Assembly: GCF_902825235.1 (NCBI RefSeq) | Contig: NZ_CADEAJ010000003.1 | Coordinates: 1 to 64,000 of the forward strand | Direction of reading: 5' to 3' | DNA from: Bartonella vinsonii subsp. vinsonii | GTDB lineage: Bacteria > Pseudomonadota > Alphaproteobacteria > Rhizobiales > Rhizobiaceae | DNA length: 64,000 nucleotides | In this document: piece by piece, positions 10,346 to 19,019 of the stretch | Position numbering within the stretch: position 1 is the stretch's first letter | Layout: each line of letters starts with the position of its first letter | The notes under the pieces: model-generated | Seen by the model: only the letters and a program-made list of their open reading frames with translations | Told to the model about the DNA's origin: nothing | The model's database searches: none | Translations under genes and position numbers: made by a program

Positions 10346-10924
10346 TTAATTTGGTAAATTACGTAACTGAGCTATCATGGCTTCAACACGCAATCGTCCT
10401 AAAAAATCTTCAGGCATAGTATCAAGAAAATTTTGTAAAAACCGCACTGCCTGCGCAGACTTGCCTTCCTGATGAAGCGCCTCGGCTAATAATAAACGAG
10501 GATAAAAATCTTTTGGCGCTAAATCTGCTGCTTTTTGAAAAGCATCTTGTGCTTGTTGTGTTATGATTCCCCCCTCATAACCAACCAATGCCAACCCATA
10601 CCCAACAAGCCTTGGAGCAGATTCTCCATTCAAGCGAAGCGCATCTAAATAAATATTGACGGCATCTTGAAAATAACCTTCCTCTAGATATCCTACTGCT
10701 AATGCATCTGCTAGCTTACCATCATGAGGAGCACGAAAAAAAAGCACTTGTAAACGAACAAGTTGTTCATGCCTACTAAGTGCCTTTGGATCCTTATCCA
10801 TTAATTCACTAAAAAAATAGCTTTTAACTTTTGGATTACCTGTTAAACTGTAAATGCTCCATGTTATACAAAGAACAAATAAAATACTAAGAGCGTTTAA
10901 AATATGTTTTTTCTTATAATGCAT
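10346..10924 (-). CDS. ccmI: CcmI/CycH C-terminal TPR part (shortened cytochrome c maturation protein)
   Basis: CcmI presents apocytochrome c to the CcmF/H heme lyase. This 192-residue ORF has one membrane helix (about 7-28) followed by tetratricopeptide-like repeats (about 50-190; GYLEEGYFQDAVNIYLDAL and LLAEALHQEGKSAQAVRFL are typical). Family members are usually much longer, with an extra N-terminal helix and a cytoplasmic coupling loop. A possible remnant of those lies just upstream in another frame (10925-11073). The ORF may therefore be the surviving half of a damaged gene or a functional short form. It is called from its TPR pattern and its place directly before ccmE. Confidence 0.75.
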   Translation of the reverse strand: MHYKKKHILNALSILFVLCITWSIYSLTGNPKVKSYFFSELMDKDPKALSRHEQLVRLQVLFFRAPHDGKLADALAVGYLEEGYFQDAVNIYLDALRLNGESAPRLVGYGLALVGYEGGIITQQAQDAFQKAADLAPKDFYPRLLLAEALHQEGKSAQAVRFLQNFLDTMPEDFLGRLRVEAMIAQLRNLPN

Positions 10925-11073
10925 GCGGGTCTTGTTAGAGTTAAACGAATAGAGACAGCTTTATAACTATCAATGTTTTCAGCTTTCTGCTCTTTTTCTA
11001 TTCCATCGCTAGAATATAGTAAAAGAACACTCTTCAGAACAGTGAGAAAAAGTATTATAAAAATAAGTATATC
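10925..11073 (-). pseudogene. Probable remnant of the CcmI N-terminal membrane segment
   Basis: Read on the minus strand, this segment encodes a hydrophobic helix (FIILFLTVLKSVLLLY) and a polar tail ending in NIDSYKA, in a different frame from the ccmI ORF that follows. CcmI proteins begin with such a helix followed by a cytoplasmic loop with a YR/K-x-QL segment, so a frameshift and partial deletion of ccmI would give this picture. The 105-residue ORF containing it (10897-11214) has no other recognisable feature. The similarity is judged by eye only. Confidence 0.4.
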
Positions 11074-11234
11074 ATTTGAGTAGAAACAGGAAAATGAAAC
11101 AGCATGACCAATCTCTCCTTCTCCCTTGTTTGCAAGAACTGATATAAAATAGAAACGCATTTTCTTATAAAAATCACCGTAAAACTTATCTTTCACTCTT
11201 CTCATACGTGTCAATAATACGAAAACAAAATATT

Positions 11235-12653
11235 TTATTTCTTACCTGAAGGTAATAAAACTTTTGCATATAATCCTCCTAGGTCAGAACGCGATAAAAA
11301 AAGACTTCCACCATATTCATTGACCAAATCTGAAACAATCGCTAACCCTAAACCTGTCCCTGGCTTACTTTCATCAAACCGACGCCCCCTTTTTAAAGCT
11401 TCATCAATCTTGTCTTCTGCTAAACCAGAGCCATCATCCTCTACGAGAATACTGAAGGATTCTTTTTCTTTAACATTTTCTTCAAAATGACAGGAGATGA
11501 GAACTTTTGTGCGCGCCCACTGAGCAGCATTCTCAATCAAATTTCCTACAATTTCCTCTAGATCTTCCTTTTCACCAGAAAAAACAACATTATCAACATC
11601 CATAACAAATTGAAACTGCTTTTCAGGGTTAAGTGTTTTCATAACCCGTACCAAACGATCAATCACTCCGCGAACAGATGTTTGATAAATAATACTATCA
11701 CTCTGTGCTGCAATTCGGGCACGCTGAAGATAATGATTTATTTGAGCTTGCATTATTTGCATTTGCTCTCTCAACACAAAAGCCTGTTCTCCACACATCT
11801 TATCAATCTCATTTATAGTCACAGACAGAGGTGTTTTCAACGAATGAGCAAGATTACCAACCTGTGTACGAAACCGTTCAATAATACGCTGATTATTCTT
11901 GATGAGTGCATTCATTTCTTGTGCTAGTGGCATAACTTCGCTTACTAAATCCGTATTCACATAATGACTTTTGCCTTCGCGAATATCATTCAATGCTCGT
12001 TGGATAAGCTTCAATGGTTGAAAACTAAATAAAACAATAGCGATGTTGATAAGAACACTCCCTATACCAAAACTCCAAAGAAAAATTTGTAAAGTCCGCT
12101 TAAATCCCCGTACTTGTGCATGTGCTTCATCAATATTCCCAATAAGGCGAAAACGCGCAATATGATTTTGATTATCCAGAACAACATCACTCTCAATGAC
12201 TTGTAACTTCTGTCCATTGTTATCTTTTATTCGATAAGAACGAAAGAATTTATTGTCAAAAGGTATATCGACATCACTCGGTGCAAATATTCTTCCTGTT
12301 CCCAATGATGGAGATGTCAATCTTCCTTTTAGATTATGTGATAAAGCAATAACTTCCCAATACCATCCCGTTGTTGGATCAGAATAACGAATATCATCAA
12401 TCCCAACACTTCCCCCCAAATTCCCCTCAGGTGAGACCGTTACTGTTGCAATAAGACTATAAAGTTGGGTAGAAAGAATACGCTCTAAGTTTTGTTCACT
12501 TAAGCGCTGATAGAATAAAATACTGACTGCACAAATCGATGAAAGCGAAATAACCACCCAGAATGTTGATAAGATCATAACGCGTAAACTGAGAGATTTA
12601 CTAACGAAAAAAAATAGCCTCCTAAACCAATTATTCTTTTTTAAAACATTCAT
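11235..12653 (-). CDS. feuQ: Sensor histidine kinase FeuQ-like
   Basis: Membrane kinase of 472 residues with two transmembrane helices (about 23-47 and 189-213) around a periplasmic sensor domain. A HAMP-like segment, a HisKA helix with His at about residue 270 (NLAHSLKTPLSV), and a catalytic domain with N box (NLIENAAQWA), DDGSGLAED and GTGLGLAI follow. The SLKTP motif is typical of PhoQ/FeuQ kinases. Its ATG overlaps the response-regulator stop by four bases. In rhizobia feuP-feuQ lies directly before cycHJKL, as here. FeuQ in Sinorhizobium is held in check by the small periplasmic protein FeuN. Confidence 0.88.
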   Translation of the reverse strand: MNVLKKNNWFRRLFFFVSKSLSLRVMILSTFWVVISLSSICAVSILFYQRLSEQNLERILSTQLYSLIATVTVSPEGNLGGSVGIDDIRYSDPTTGWYWEVIALSHNLKGRLTSPSLGTGRIFAPSDVDIPFDNKFFRSYRIKDNNGQKLQVIESDVVLDNQNHIARFRLIGNIDEAHAQVRGFKRTLQIFLWSFGIGSVLINIAIVLFSFQPLKLIQRALNDIREGKSHYVNTDLVSEVMPLAQEMNALIKNNQRIIERFRTQVGNLAHSLKTPLSVTINEIDKMCGEQAFVLREQMQIMQAQINHYLQRARIAAQSDSIIYQTSVRGVIDRLVRVMKTLNPEKQFQFVMDVDNVVFSGEKEDLEEIVGNLIENAAQWARTKVLISCHFEENVKEKESFSILVEDDGSGLAEDKIDEALKRGRRFDESKPGTGLGLAIVSDLVNEYGGSLFLSRSDLGGLYAKVLLPSGKK

Positions 12654-13321
12654 TGATCACCTAGCGTTTTCACGCGATAACCCATTCCTCGAATAGTCTC
12701 AATCAAATCTACACCAAGCTTTTTACGTAACCGCCCCACAAAAACTTCTACCGTATTCGAATCTTTGTCAAAATCTTGGTCATAAAGATGTTCAGTAAGC
12801 TCTGTCCTTGAAACCACTCTATCACAATGATGCATGAGATAGGAAAGAAGTCTGAATTCATAGGATGTCAATTTAATCAATTGATCATTAACAAAAACAC
12901 GAGAGGTCTTGGTATCCAACAAAACACCACCACAGCATAATGTGCTTGTCGCATGCCCCGTTGCTCGACGAATTAGTGCACGTAACCGCGCCATCACTTC
13001 TTCCAAATGAAATGGCTTAACAACATAATCGTCAGCACCTGCATCAATGCCGCACACCTTATCAGACCAACGATCTCGCGCTGTAAGCATTAAAACAGGC
13101 ATGGAATACCCTTCTTGACGCCACCTTTCAATAACATGAATTCCATCTCTATGTGGCAAACCGATATCGAGAATTACAGCATCATAAGACTCTGTACTTC
13201 CTAAAAAGTAAGCCTCTTCACCATCAAAAGCACTATCGGAAACATACCCCGCACTTTTTACAGCTTCCGCTAATTGATGATTGAGATTCCGATCATCTTC
13301 AACAATTAAAATACGCATCAC
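12650..13321 (-). CDS. feuP: Response regulator FeuP-like (OmpR family)
   Basis: Receiver domain with acidic residues E8-D9-D10, phosphoacceptor D52 (VILDIGLP) and the VKPFHLEE lysine, then a winged-helix output domain (about 125-220; VEVFVGRLRKKL). It has 223 residues, normal for the family. The gene is coupled to feuQ and preceded by a small exported-protein gene at a 15-nt spacing. In Sinorhizobium FeuP controls cyclic glucan export and other envelope genes. The target set in this organism is not visible from the sequence. ATG codons at 13321 and 13318 are both possible starts. Confidence 0.9.
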   Translation of the reverse strand: MMRILIVEDDRNLNHQLAEAVKSAGYVSDSAFDGEEAYFLGSTESYDAVILDIGLPHRDGIHVIERWRQEGYSMPVLMLTARDRWSDKVCGIDAGADDYVVKPFHLEEVMARLRALIRRATGHATSTLCCGGVLLDTKTSRVFVNDQLIKLTSYEFRLLSYLMHHCDRVVSRTELTEHLYDQDFDKDSNTVEVFVGRLRKKLGVDLIETIRGMGYRVKTLGDQ

Positions 13322-13336
13322 AACATCTGCTAAGCC

Positions 13337-13573
13337 CTAATCAGCGGGAACGGCAACCTCAACACGACGTAACTTTTCACCCTCTCGGGCAGGCACTACG
13401 ACCACAACCACACATGTATCTCTTCCATCCTTAACAACAGGTGTTGAACGTACCAAAACCCCACTTTTTTGGACAGCAATCTCCCTACCAATTTCAATAC
13501 ACCCAGAAGCTATGACAGAATCCGCACCTAGAAAAACCAATATCATTCCAAAAAAGAAAACTTTTCTCATCAT
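13337..13573 (-). CDS. Small exported protein, FeuN-like candidate
   Basis: A 78-residue protein with a clear signal peptide (hydrophobic core about residues 4-18, likely cleavage near ASG at 22-24). The mature part is short, with two cysteines (C25 and C54) and a valine-rich strand (CVVVVVVPAREGE). It is the first gene of a three-gene run with feuP and feuQ, 15 nt ahead of feuP. In Sinorhizobium meliloti the gene in this position, feuN, encodes a small periplasmic inhibitor of FeuQ. The assignment here rests on position, size and export signal, not on residue-level homology that I can verify. Confidence 0.6.
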   Translation of the reverse strand: MMRKVFFFGMILVFLGADSVIASGCIEIGREIAVQKSGVLVRSTPVVKDGRDTCVVVVVVPAREGEKLRRVEVAVPAD

Positions 13574-13895
13574 AGATATTTTATACCCTATTCTACCTGA
13601 ATATAAAATGAATAATGTTTTTTTTGAGTTATTCCAAAACTATACATAAAAACTCATTTTCTTTCTATTTAATAACTTAATAAAGAAATACACTTCTAAA
13701 ATTTAATAATTTTAAAAATAAAATCTTCTTAATGCTTATACAATCATTATAAAAGCAAAAAACTACATAATTTATATAAGATGAATATAAAATTGTAAGA
13801 AATAAATGATCGTAATCCTAAATGAAAATCTTTCTCTGTTATCACTATAGCAAAAAAGTCCTTTTACTCCATATAATCATTATAGATTTATTTGG
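13574..13895. other. Divergent intergenic region (feuN-like / penicillin-binding protein)
   Basis: A spacer of 322 AT-rich nt between divergently transcribed genes. It must hold the promoters for the feu group (leftward) and the penicillin-binding protein (rightward). I could not single out a convincing -35/-10 pair or operator. Confidence 0.4.
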
Positions 13896-16076
13896 TTGCA
13901 TCACTTTGTCACAGGCTCTCTTTCAATGTTTAACTTTTTAAAAAAAAAGAAAGCGCAACACAATAAACTATTCCATAGTCCTAAACTTATTGAAATAGAT
14001 GCATTGTTCGACACAGCACTTTATCGTATCCGCTCTGCTAACAATTTTTTCTGGTGTAAGGCAAAAATTATCTCACAATGTTTTCATATCCGAGGGTGGA
14101 AACGCTTTATAGTAGAAATCCTTGATGAAACACTCACATTAGGGGTGATTGGTTTTACACTTTTCACCATTGTTGGCATATCGGTTCTCGAATTGACAAA
14201 AAAAGATTGGTATTCTTTCAAAAAATTCTCCATTCTTTTTCTAGATCGATATGGAAATCCCATCGGTCATCGTGGAACATTACCAGCTGTTTCTGTCCCT
14301 GTTGAAGAAATACCTGACTATGTTATTAAAGCGGTTCTTGCGACAGAGGACAGGCGTTTTTTTGATCACTGGGGGATTGATTTACAGGGTCTCACGCGAG
14401 CAATTTCACAAAATATGCAGGCTAAAAGTGTAGTTCAAGGTGGTTCAACCCTTACACAACAACTGGCTAAAAATTTGTTTTTAACAAATGAAAGAACAAT
14501 AACACGCAAAATCAAAGAAGCTTATCTTGCCCTTTGGTTAGAAGCAAACTTCAGCAAAAAACAGATTTTACAACTTTATCTTGACCGAGCCTATATGGGT
14601 GGAAACAATTTTGGTATGGCAGCTGCTGCAAAATTTTATTTTGGCAAAGACATACGCAATCTCTCCCTTAGTGAATCCGCTATGTTAGCAGGACTCTTCA
14701 AAGCTCCAACCAAATACGCGCCTCATAGTCATCTCTTTGCTGCCCAAACACGGGCCAACGTGGTACTCTCTAATCTTGTTAACAGTGGATTCATGACAGA
14801 GAGCCAAGTTATTAACGCTCATCGTCATCCTGCCAAGCCTGTTACAAAAATAAAAAATACGCAACCTGATTATTTTCTTGATTGGGTCTTCGATGAAATC
14901 AAAAAAATGCATGATCAACTTCCCAGCCATAATTTGATCATTCAAACCACTCTTGATCCTGATATTCAAAAAGCAGCAGAAGAAGCAATCGCCTATCATT
15001 TACATCAATACGGTCAACAATATCGTGCAACACAAGCCGCCACTGTCATACTTGATAATAACGGAGCTGTCTGTGCAATGGTTGGAGGACTGGATTATAG
15101 CAAAAGTCAATTTAACAGAGCAACACAAGGCGGTCGGCAACCTGGTTCTTCATTTAAACCTTATGTTTACGCAGCCGCAATGGAGCATGGTTTGTCCCCC
15201 TCAACAATAGTCTTAGACGCCCCCATCAATTGGGGAGGTTGGACACCTAAAAATAATTCTGGTCATTATCTTGGTAAAATCGATTTGGCCACGGCTTTAG
15301 CCTTTTCTATCAATACAGTACCTGTCTATCTTACCTATCAATATCTTAACCGCGATACCCAACCTATCATCAATCTCATTAAAAGTATGGATATTCATGC
15401 GCATATTTTATCACACAAAACAATGGTTCTGGGCACATCCAATATGACTCCCATGGATCAAGCAACTGGTTTTAATGTCTTTGCTAATGGAGGCATGGCT
15501 GGAAATCGCCACGGTTTTACGCAAATCAGAACAACAGATGGACAGGTTGTGTGGGACTTCGAGCATAACGGTCATAAACCACATCGGGTTCTCAGTGAAC
15601 AATCAGCAGCTTATATGAACCAAATGATGGTTGGTGTCACCACACGAGGATCCGGTAAACGTGCTGCTCTCCCTATGACTCTTGTTGCCGGAAAAACCGG
15701 AACATCACAATCCTATCGTGATGCTTGGTTTGTTGGCTTTACAGGTAATTATACTGGAGCTGTATGGATGGGAAATGATAATTTTTCGCCGATGAATCGT
15801 GCTTTTGGTGGTGGTGTCCCTGCTATGATATGGCATAATATCATGCTCCACGCACACCAAAATATCATGCTCAAACAACTCTATGGTGTTAAAGATTCTC
15901 TCCTCCCTTATCAACCACCAACAACTCCCTCCCAAAATGATTCCGATCTCGCACCTCAAATACCCTATACGCTCTCTCCTGAAACATTGAATATTGTGCG
16001 TCTGATTAACAAGGATCTGAAAAAATCATCTCCAATCTCTTTAAAGTTGAAAACTATGGGAGCTTTAACCCATTGA
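13896..16076 (+). CDS. Class A penicillin-binding protein (glycosyltransferase/transpeptidase)
   Basis: Bifunctional cell-wall synthase that polymerises lipid II and cross-links peptides. After a cytoplasmic tail there is one membrane helix (about 88-107). The GT51 domain (about 125-300) shows EDRRFFDHWG, GGSTLTQQLAKN, KIKEAYLALWLE and QLYLDRAYMG. The transpeptidase domain (about 345-660) has S418-x-x-K421 (catalytic serine), SINT as the SxN motif, and K600-T-G-T. All active-site motifs are intact. The annotated ATG at 13896 has an alternative 30 nt downstream (13926). The 3' end overlaps the following DUF1214 gene. Which PBP1 paralogue it corresponds to is not certain. Confidence 0.93.
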   Translation: MHHFVTGSLSMFNFLKKKKAQHNKLFHSPKLIEIDALFDTALYRIRSANNFFWCKAKIISQCFHIRGWKRFIVEILDETLTLGVIGFTLFTIVGISVLELTKKDWYSFKKFSILFLDRYGNPIGHRGTLPAVSVPVEEIPDYVIKAVLATEDRRFFDHWGIDLQGLTRAISQNMQAKSVVQGGSTLTQQLAKNLFLTNERTITRKIKEAYLALWLEANFSKKQILQLYLDRAYMGGNNFGMAAAAKFYFGKDIRNLSLSESAMLAGLFKAPTKYAPHSHLFAAQTRANVVLSNLVNSGFMTESQVINAHRHPAKPVTKIKNTQPDYFLDWVFDEIKKMHDQLPSHNLIIQTTLDPDIQKAAEEAIAYHLHQYGQQYRATQAATVILDNNGAVCAMVGGLDYSKSQFNRATQGGRQPGSSFKPYVYAAAMEHGLSPSTIVLDAPINWGGWTPKNNSGHYLGKIDLATALAFSINTVPVYLTYQYLNRDTQPIINLIKSMDIHAHILSHKTMVLGTSNMTPMDQATGFNVFANGGMAGNRHGFTQIRTTDGQVVWDFEHNGHKPHRVLSEQSAAYMNQMMVGVTTRGSGKRAALPMTLVAGKTGTSQSYRDAWFVGFTGNYTGAVWMGNDNFSPMNRAFGGGVPAMIWHNIMLHAHQNIMLKQLYGVKDSLLPYQPPTTPSQNDSDLAPQIPYTLSPETLNIVRLINKDLKKSSPISLKLKTMGALTH

Positions 16077-16690
16077 ATTCGAAATATTCTATAATGTTCG
16101 TCTATATTGTTCTTCCCTTGTTTATCTTGGTTTTTTCCATTTTATGTGGAACAGTGAGTGTTAATTATGTGCTCAATTCTTTTCATAATTTTGAACGTTT
16201 CACAATTGGAGAATGGAGCGCTTATCCTCAAGTAGGAACGGCCAACACTGATCCTTATACTCGTGCACACACTGCCAAACGAGGTGATATTTCACTCGGA
16301 AGCACAGAAGGGCTCATTTTCCAAATTTGGAAAGATAACCACGGGCATCCGCTACACCCTCATTGCCATTACTTACTCAAAGGACACATCCCTGAAGCCC
16401 GCCTCTTTACACTTTATACAGCTGACAGATCACTCAAACCATATACGTCCGCAAAAGAAATCCCTTTCGAACTCTATACTGACAATATTATCTATGAAAG
16501 TGATGGTTCATTCCGCATTAATATCTCATCAACACCGCAAATCGGTAATTGGCTTGCAGTGGTTAGTCAAAAAGAATTCGGACTTATTCTGACCCTATAC
16601 GATACCCCCATCATCTCCGCAACGGCATTGCAAAAACTCACCATGCCAATTTTAGAACAAATCCCATCAGGACAAAAAAACTGTGACTAG
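16073..16690 (+). CDS. DUF1214-domain membrane protein
   Basis: A 205-residue protein with an N-terminal membrane helix (about 7-32) and an extracytoplasmic beta-rich domain ending in a GNWLAV...F.L.L.LYDTP pattern, which is characteristic of DUF1214. The function of the family is unknown. The start is a TTG overlapping the stop of the penicillin-binding protein, with GGGAG about 11 nt upstream; an ATG at 16094 is an alternative. It overlaps the next gene by 8 nt, so it forms a coupled trio with the cell-wall synthase and the DUF1254 gene. Confidence 0.8.
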   Translation: MNSKYSIMFVYIVLPLFILVFSILCGTVSVNYVLNSFHNFERFTIGEWSAYPQVGTANTDPYTRAHTAKRGDISLGSTEGLIFQIWKDNHGHPLHPHCHYLLKGHIPEARLFTLYTADRSLKPYTSAKEIPFELYTDNIIYESDGSFRINISSTPQIGNWLAVVSQKEFGLILTLYDTPIISATALQKLTMPILEQIPSGQKNCD

Positions 16691-17222
16691 ATTCATTCAC
16701 GCAGCACTTCTTGCCGGCATTGGTGCTATTATCGTTCATATTGGCGTTTTATTTCTGATACCTTATTGGACACAAAATAATATATGGACAGAGCTTAAAA
16801 AATCAGGAGCTCCTTATCACTTTGTTGACTTGGATGCTCGTAATCCTATTCAACGGGTTACTGATCCGTTCTTTCTTCTTAAAGTCTGCAGATTTGATCT
16901 CGAAAATGGTCCCGTTCATTTAAAGGCTTTAAAAACAACACAATTTTGGTCATTAGCAGCCTATACATACGACGGAAATATTTTCTATAGCCTTAATGAC
17001 CGAACTGCCCCTCATGCTACACTCGATCTCATCATTGGAAAACCAATACAAATCATAGAGTTTAAACAGTCAAAAATGAAAAACAATCGTAATTCCGTTT
17101 TAGTTGCTAAAAATTTGAATAAAGGTTTTGCGCTCTTACGCATTTTTGCTCCTTCTTTACTTGAAAAGAAAAAAAGCGAAGAGTTCTTTTCATCGGCCAC
17201 CTGTCGCATATTTAATGGATAA
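16683..17222 (+). CDS. DUF1254-type membrane protein
   Basis: A 179-residue protein with one N-terminal membrane helix (about 5-27) and an extracytoplasmic domain with an FFLLKVCRFDLENGPV segment and a later TAPHATLDLIIG stretch. It resembles short rhizobial DUF1254 proteins, which pair with DUF1214 proteins; in many other bacteria the two domains are fused. The paired, overlapping arrangement with the DUF1214 gene supports the call. No enzymatic motif is visible. Confidence 0.7.
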   Translation: MTRFIHAALLAGIGAIIVHIGVLFLIPYWTQNNIWTELKKSGAPYHFVDLDARNPIQRVTDPFFLLKVCRFDLENGPVHLKALKTTQFWSLAAYTYDGNIFYSLNDRTAPHATLDLIIGKPIQIIEFKQSKMKNNRNSVLVAKNLNKGFALLRIFAPSLLEKKKSEEFFSSATCRIFNG

Positions 17223-17632
17223 AAGCACAATGATCTCTCCCTATACAAATGCTTGCTTTGTATTAAGGGTAAACAAAAATATATCAAAATGGTTATTTAA
17301 AACCTCAATCAATCGAATATCAGAATGAGAAAGCAACTTCTAAACATCTCTTTTTGATTGAAATAAAAGGAGATCTTTTGTTGCATATCATCATATCCGA
17401 TAAGAAAAAAACTTCTCATAAAATTAGGCCTATTATCATAAACTATGAGGGAATAATTATTCCTCTCAATGAATTTGCCAAAATAATTATGAGAAATTGA
17501 TAGAGCATCATGCGTCCTTGATCTCAAAAATAAGTGCTTTACTTTTGTCGTATGACCAGAATTTTTTTGTAAGATATGAAATCTGAAGAGAATTTTGCTT
17601 ATGGTTCATAGTTGAGGGAAAAAGAGAACTTC
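17223..17632 (+). other. Intergenic region before the DUF1499 gene
   Basis: About 410 nt with no ORF that looks real. Short opposing ORFs here have skewed composition and no ribosome-binding site. It presumably holds the promoter of the DUF1499 gene. Confidence 0.4.
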
Positions 17633-18418
17633 ATGAAAAAAAAATATGTTCGGCTAATTTCAAGAGCGGCAGTATGGTCTCCTCGTTTTGGTGGATTGGC
17701 ATTCTTTATTTTGTTATTTTCAATGCTTTTACAGCGCTTTTCTGTAATTCATATTGTTGATTTTATCATTTTAATTGTCATTTCTGCCGGCTGTGTTATT
17801 GTTTCTCTTTCTCTTGCTGTAAAAGCACTTTACAGTTTGTGGGTGTTTGGTGCTTTAGGAGGAATGAAAGCTTTAAAAGGGATCATTTATTCATTAATAA
17901 CTGCTACACCATTGATGTTATTTTTTGGACTTTGGTTTACCTCACCGGCTCTTTACGATATTTCTACCGACACACAAAGCCCGCCAGCTTTTTTTCGCAC
18001 AATACGCCCCAGCGATGCTTTGCCACTTAAGAGTGTTTTAACCGAACAAACAGCTGTACAGATGTCCTCATGGCCGGAAATGTCAGGACGTCGTTATGAT
18101 GGCTCACCTGATCGTATTCGCAATTCGGTTCTCAATGTCTTAGCTGCTCATGATTGGCCTATTGTCGCACAACGGGAATTTAAAGGAAAAGAAGATGAAA
18201 TTTATATTGAAACAATGGCAAAGACTTTTTACCTTGGCTTTATTTCGGACATTGTCATTCGTTTAACTGATGAAGGGGGTACAACTTTTGTTGATATGCG
18301 TTCTGCTTCGCGTTATTTGCCAAGAGATTTGGGAACAAATGCTGCTTTTATTATCGATTTTATGGATGCACTTGATACAGAAGTCGCTTCCCTCCCCCTT
18401 TCTCAAGATGATGAATAA
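17633..18418 (+). CDS. DUF1499-domain membrane protein
   Basis: A 261-residue protein with three hydrophobic helices in the N-terminal third (about 18-38, 43-70 and 87-108) and a soluble C-terminal DUF1499 domain (about 140-245). That domain includes the typical IYIETMAKTFYLGFISDI, VDMRSASR and DLGTNAAFI elements. Function unknown; the domain is common in rhizobia. I chose the ATG at 17633 over a TTG at 17612 because the protein then starts with a basic tail before the first helix. Confidence 0.82.
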   Translation: MKKKYVRLISRAAVWSPRFGGLAFFILLFSMLLQRFSVIHIVDFIILIVISAGCVIVSLSLAVKALYSLWVFGALGGMKALKGIIYSLITATPLMLFFGLWFTSPALYDISTDTQSPPAFFRTIRPSDALPLKSVLTEQTAVQMSSWPEMSGRRYDGSPDRIRNSVLNVLAAHDWPIVAQREFKGKEDEIYIETMAKTFYLGFISDIVIRLTDEGGTTFVDMRSASRYLPRDLGTNAAFIIDFMDALDTEVASLPLSQDDE

Positions 18419-18759
18419 CAATCAAGAGAGATAAGGCATTTTATGTCCATAACAATTGCCTATTTTTCAATAAATATGATACATAAGCAAACAATCACTT
18501 TTCAAAAACTATAAACTGATAATCTTTATACAAAAGATAATAATCTCAAAACAACACATGCTTGAAATAATTAAAAATATTTAAAATAGGAAATAAAAAA
18601 CAGAATTCTTTATGATAATACTGATTTAAAGTATCTATCCCAATGTAATCATTAAACATTTTTTAAAGATAATAAATAATCATTTTTCATATAAATAACG
18701 TATACAAATAAAAACTGTTATAGAAAGTAATATAACAAATATAATGAAAAAAAATGTTC
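18419..18759. other. AT-rich non-coding region
   Basis: Non-coding stretch after the DUF1499 gene, strongly AT-rich and full of stop codons in all frames. Nothing recognisable was found in it. Confidence 0.4.
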
Positions 18760-18894
18760 TTAAAAAAAATTTTTCACAATTTCTTTGTTACTATAACCTT
18801 TAGATTTATAATATGAAAACAATGTATAGAAAAATATAAATAAAGCACCTATAGAAAATAATAATTCTACAATAATACGAATAAGCTCATTCAT
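18760..18894 (-). CDS. Tiny hydrophobic membrane ORF (44 aa), unknown
   Basis: A complete ATG-to-TAA frame of 44 codons encodes one strong membrane helix (LIRIIVELLFSIGALFIFF) followed by a short tail with basic and polar residues (YYKSKGYSNKEIVKNFF). A possible sigma70-type promoter lies 30-60 nt upstream, next to a 36-bp palindrome. It is downstream of, and on the same strand as, the glycine-rich peptide gene at 19020. Small single-helix proteins of this kind can be bacteriocin immunity proteins, but no family match can be claimed. The ORF could also be chance in AT-rich DNA. Confidence 0.4.
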   Translation of the reverse strand: MNELIRIIVELLFSIGALFIFFYTLFSYYKSKGYSNKEIVKNFF

Positions 18895-18927
18895 AAAAAA
18901 AATCCAAATTAAATATATAATTTTGTA

Positions 18928-18955
18928 AAATTATGCACCTAAACTTTCCTGTCAA
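18928..18955 (-). promoter_or_regulatory. Candidate sigma70-type promoter for the 44-aa ORF
   Basis: On the minus strand a perfect TTGACA (18950-18955) is followed after 16 nt by TAATTT (18928-18933). The first ATG of the small ORF is 34 nt beyond the -10 box. The -35 box touches the end of the inverted repeat at 18953-18988, so binding there could control it. Confidence 0.45.
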
Positions 18956-18988
18956 GTTTGTAGACACATAATTATGCCTACAAGCTTG
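18953..18988. repeat. 36-bp imperfect palindrome
   Basis: Outer arms of about 11 bp (CAAGTTTGTAG and CTACAAGCTTG, one mismatch) enclose an inner CATAATTATG palindrome. It lies between the peptide gene (stop at 19020) and the candidate promoter of the 44-aa ORF. It has no U-run, so it looks more like a protein-binding site than a terminator. Confidence 0.55.
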
Positions 18989-19019
18989 TTCATTTTAGAA
19001 ATATCTGCTGATTTTTATA

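Noticed and set aside
17309-17527. Minus-strand ORF of 72 aa in the spacer before the DUF1499 gene
   Set aside because: No ribosome-binding site, no recognisable pattern, and composition like random AT-rich DNA.
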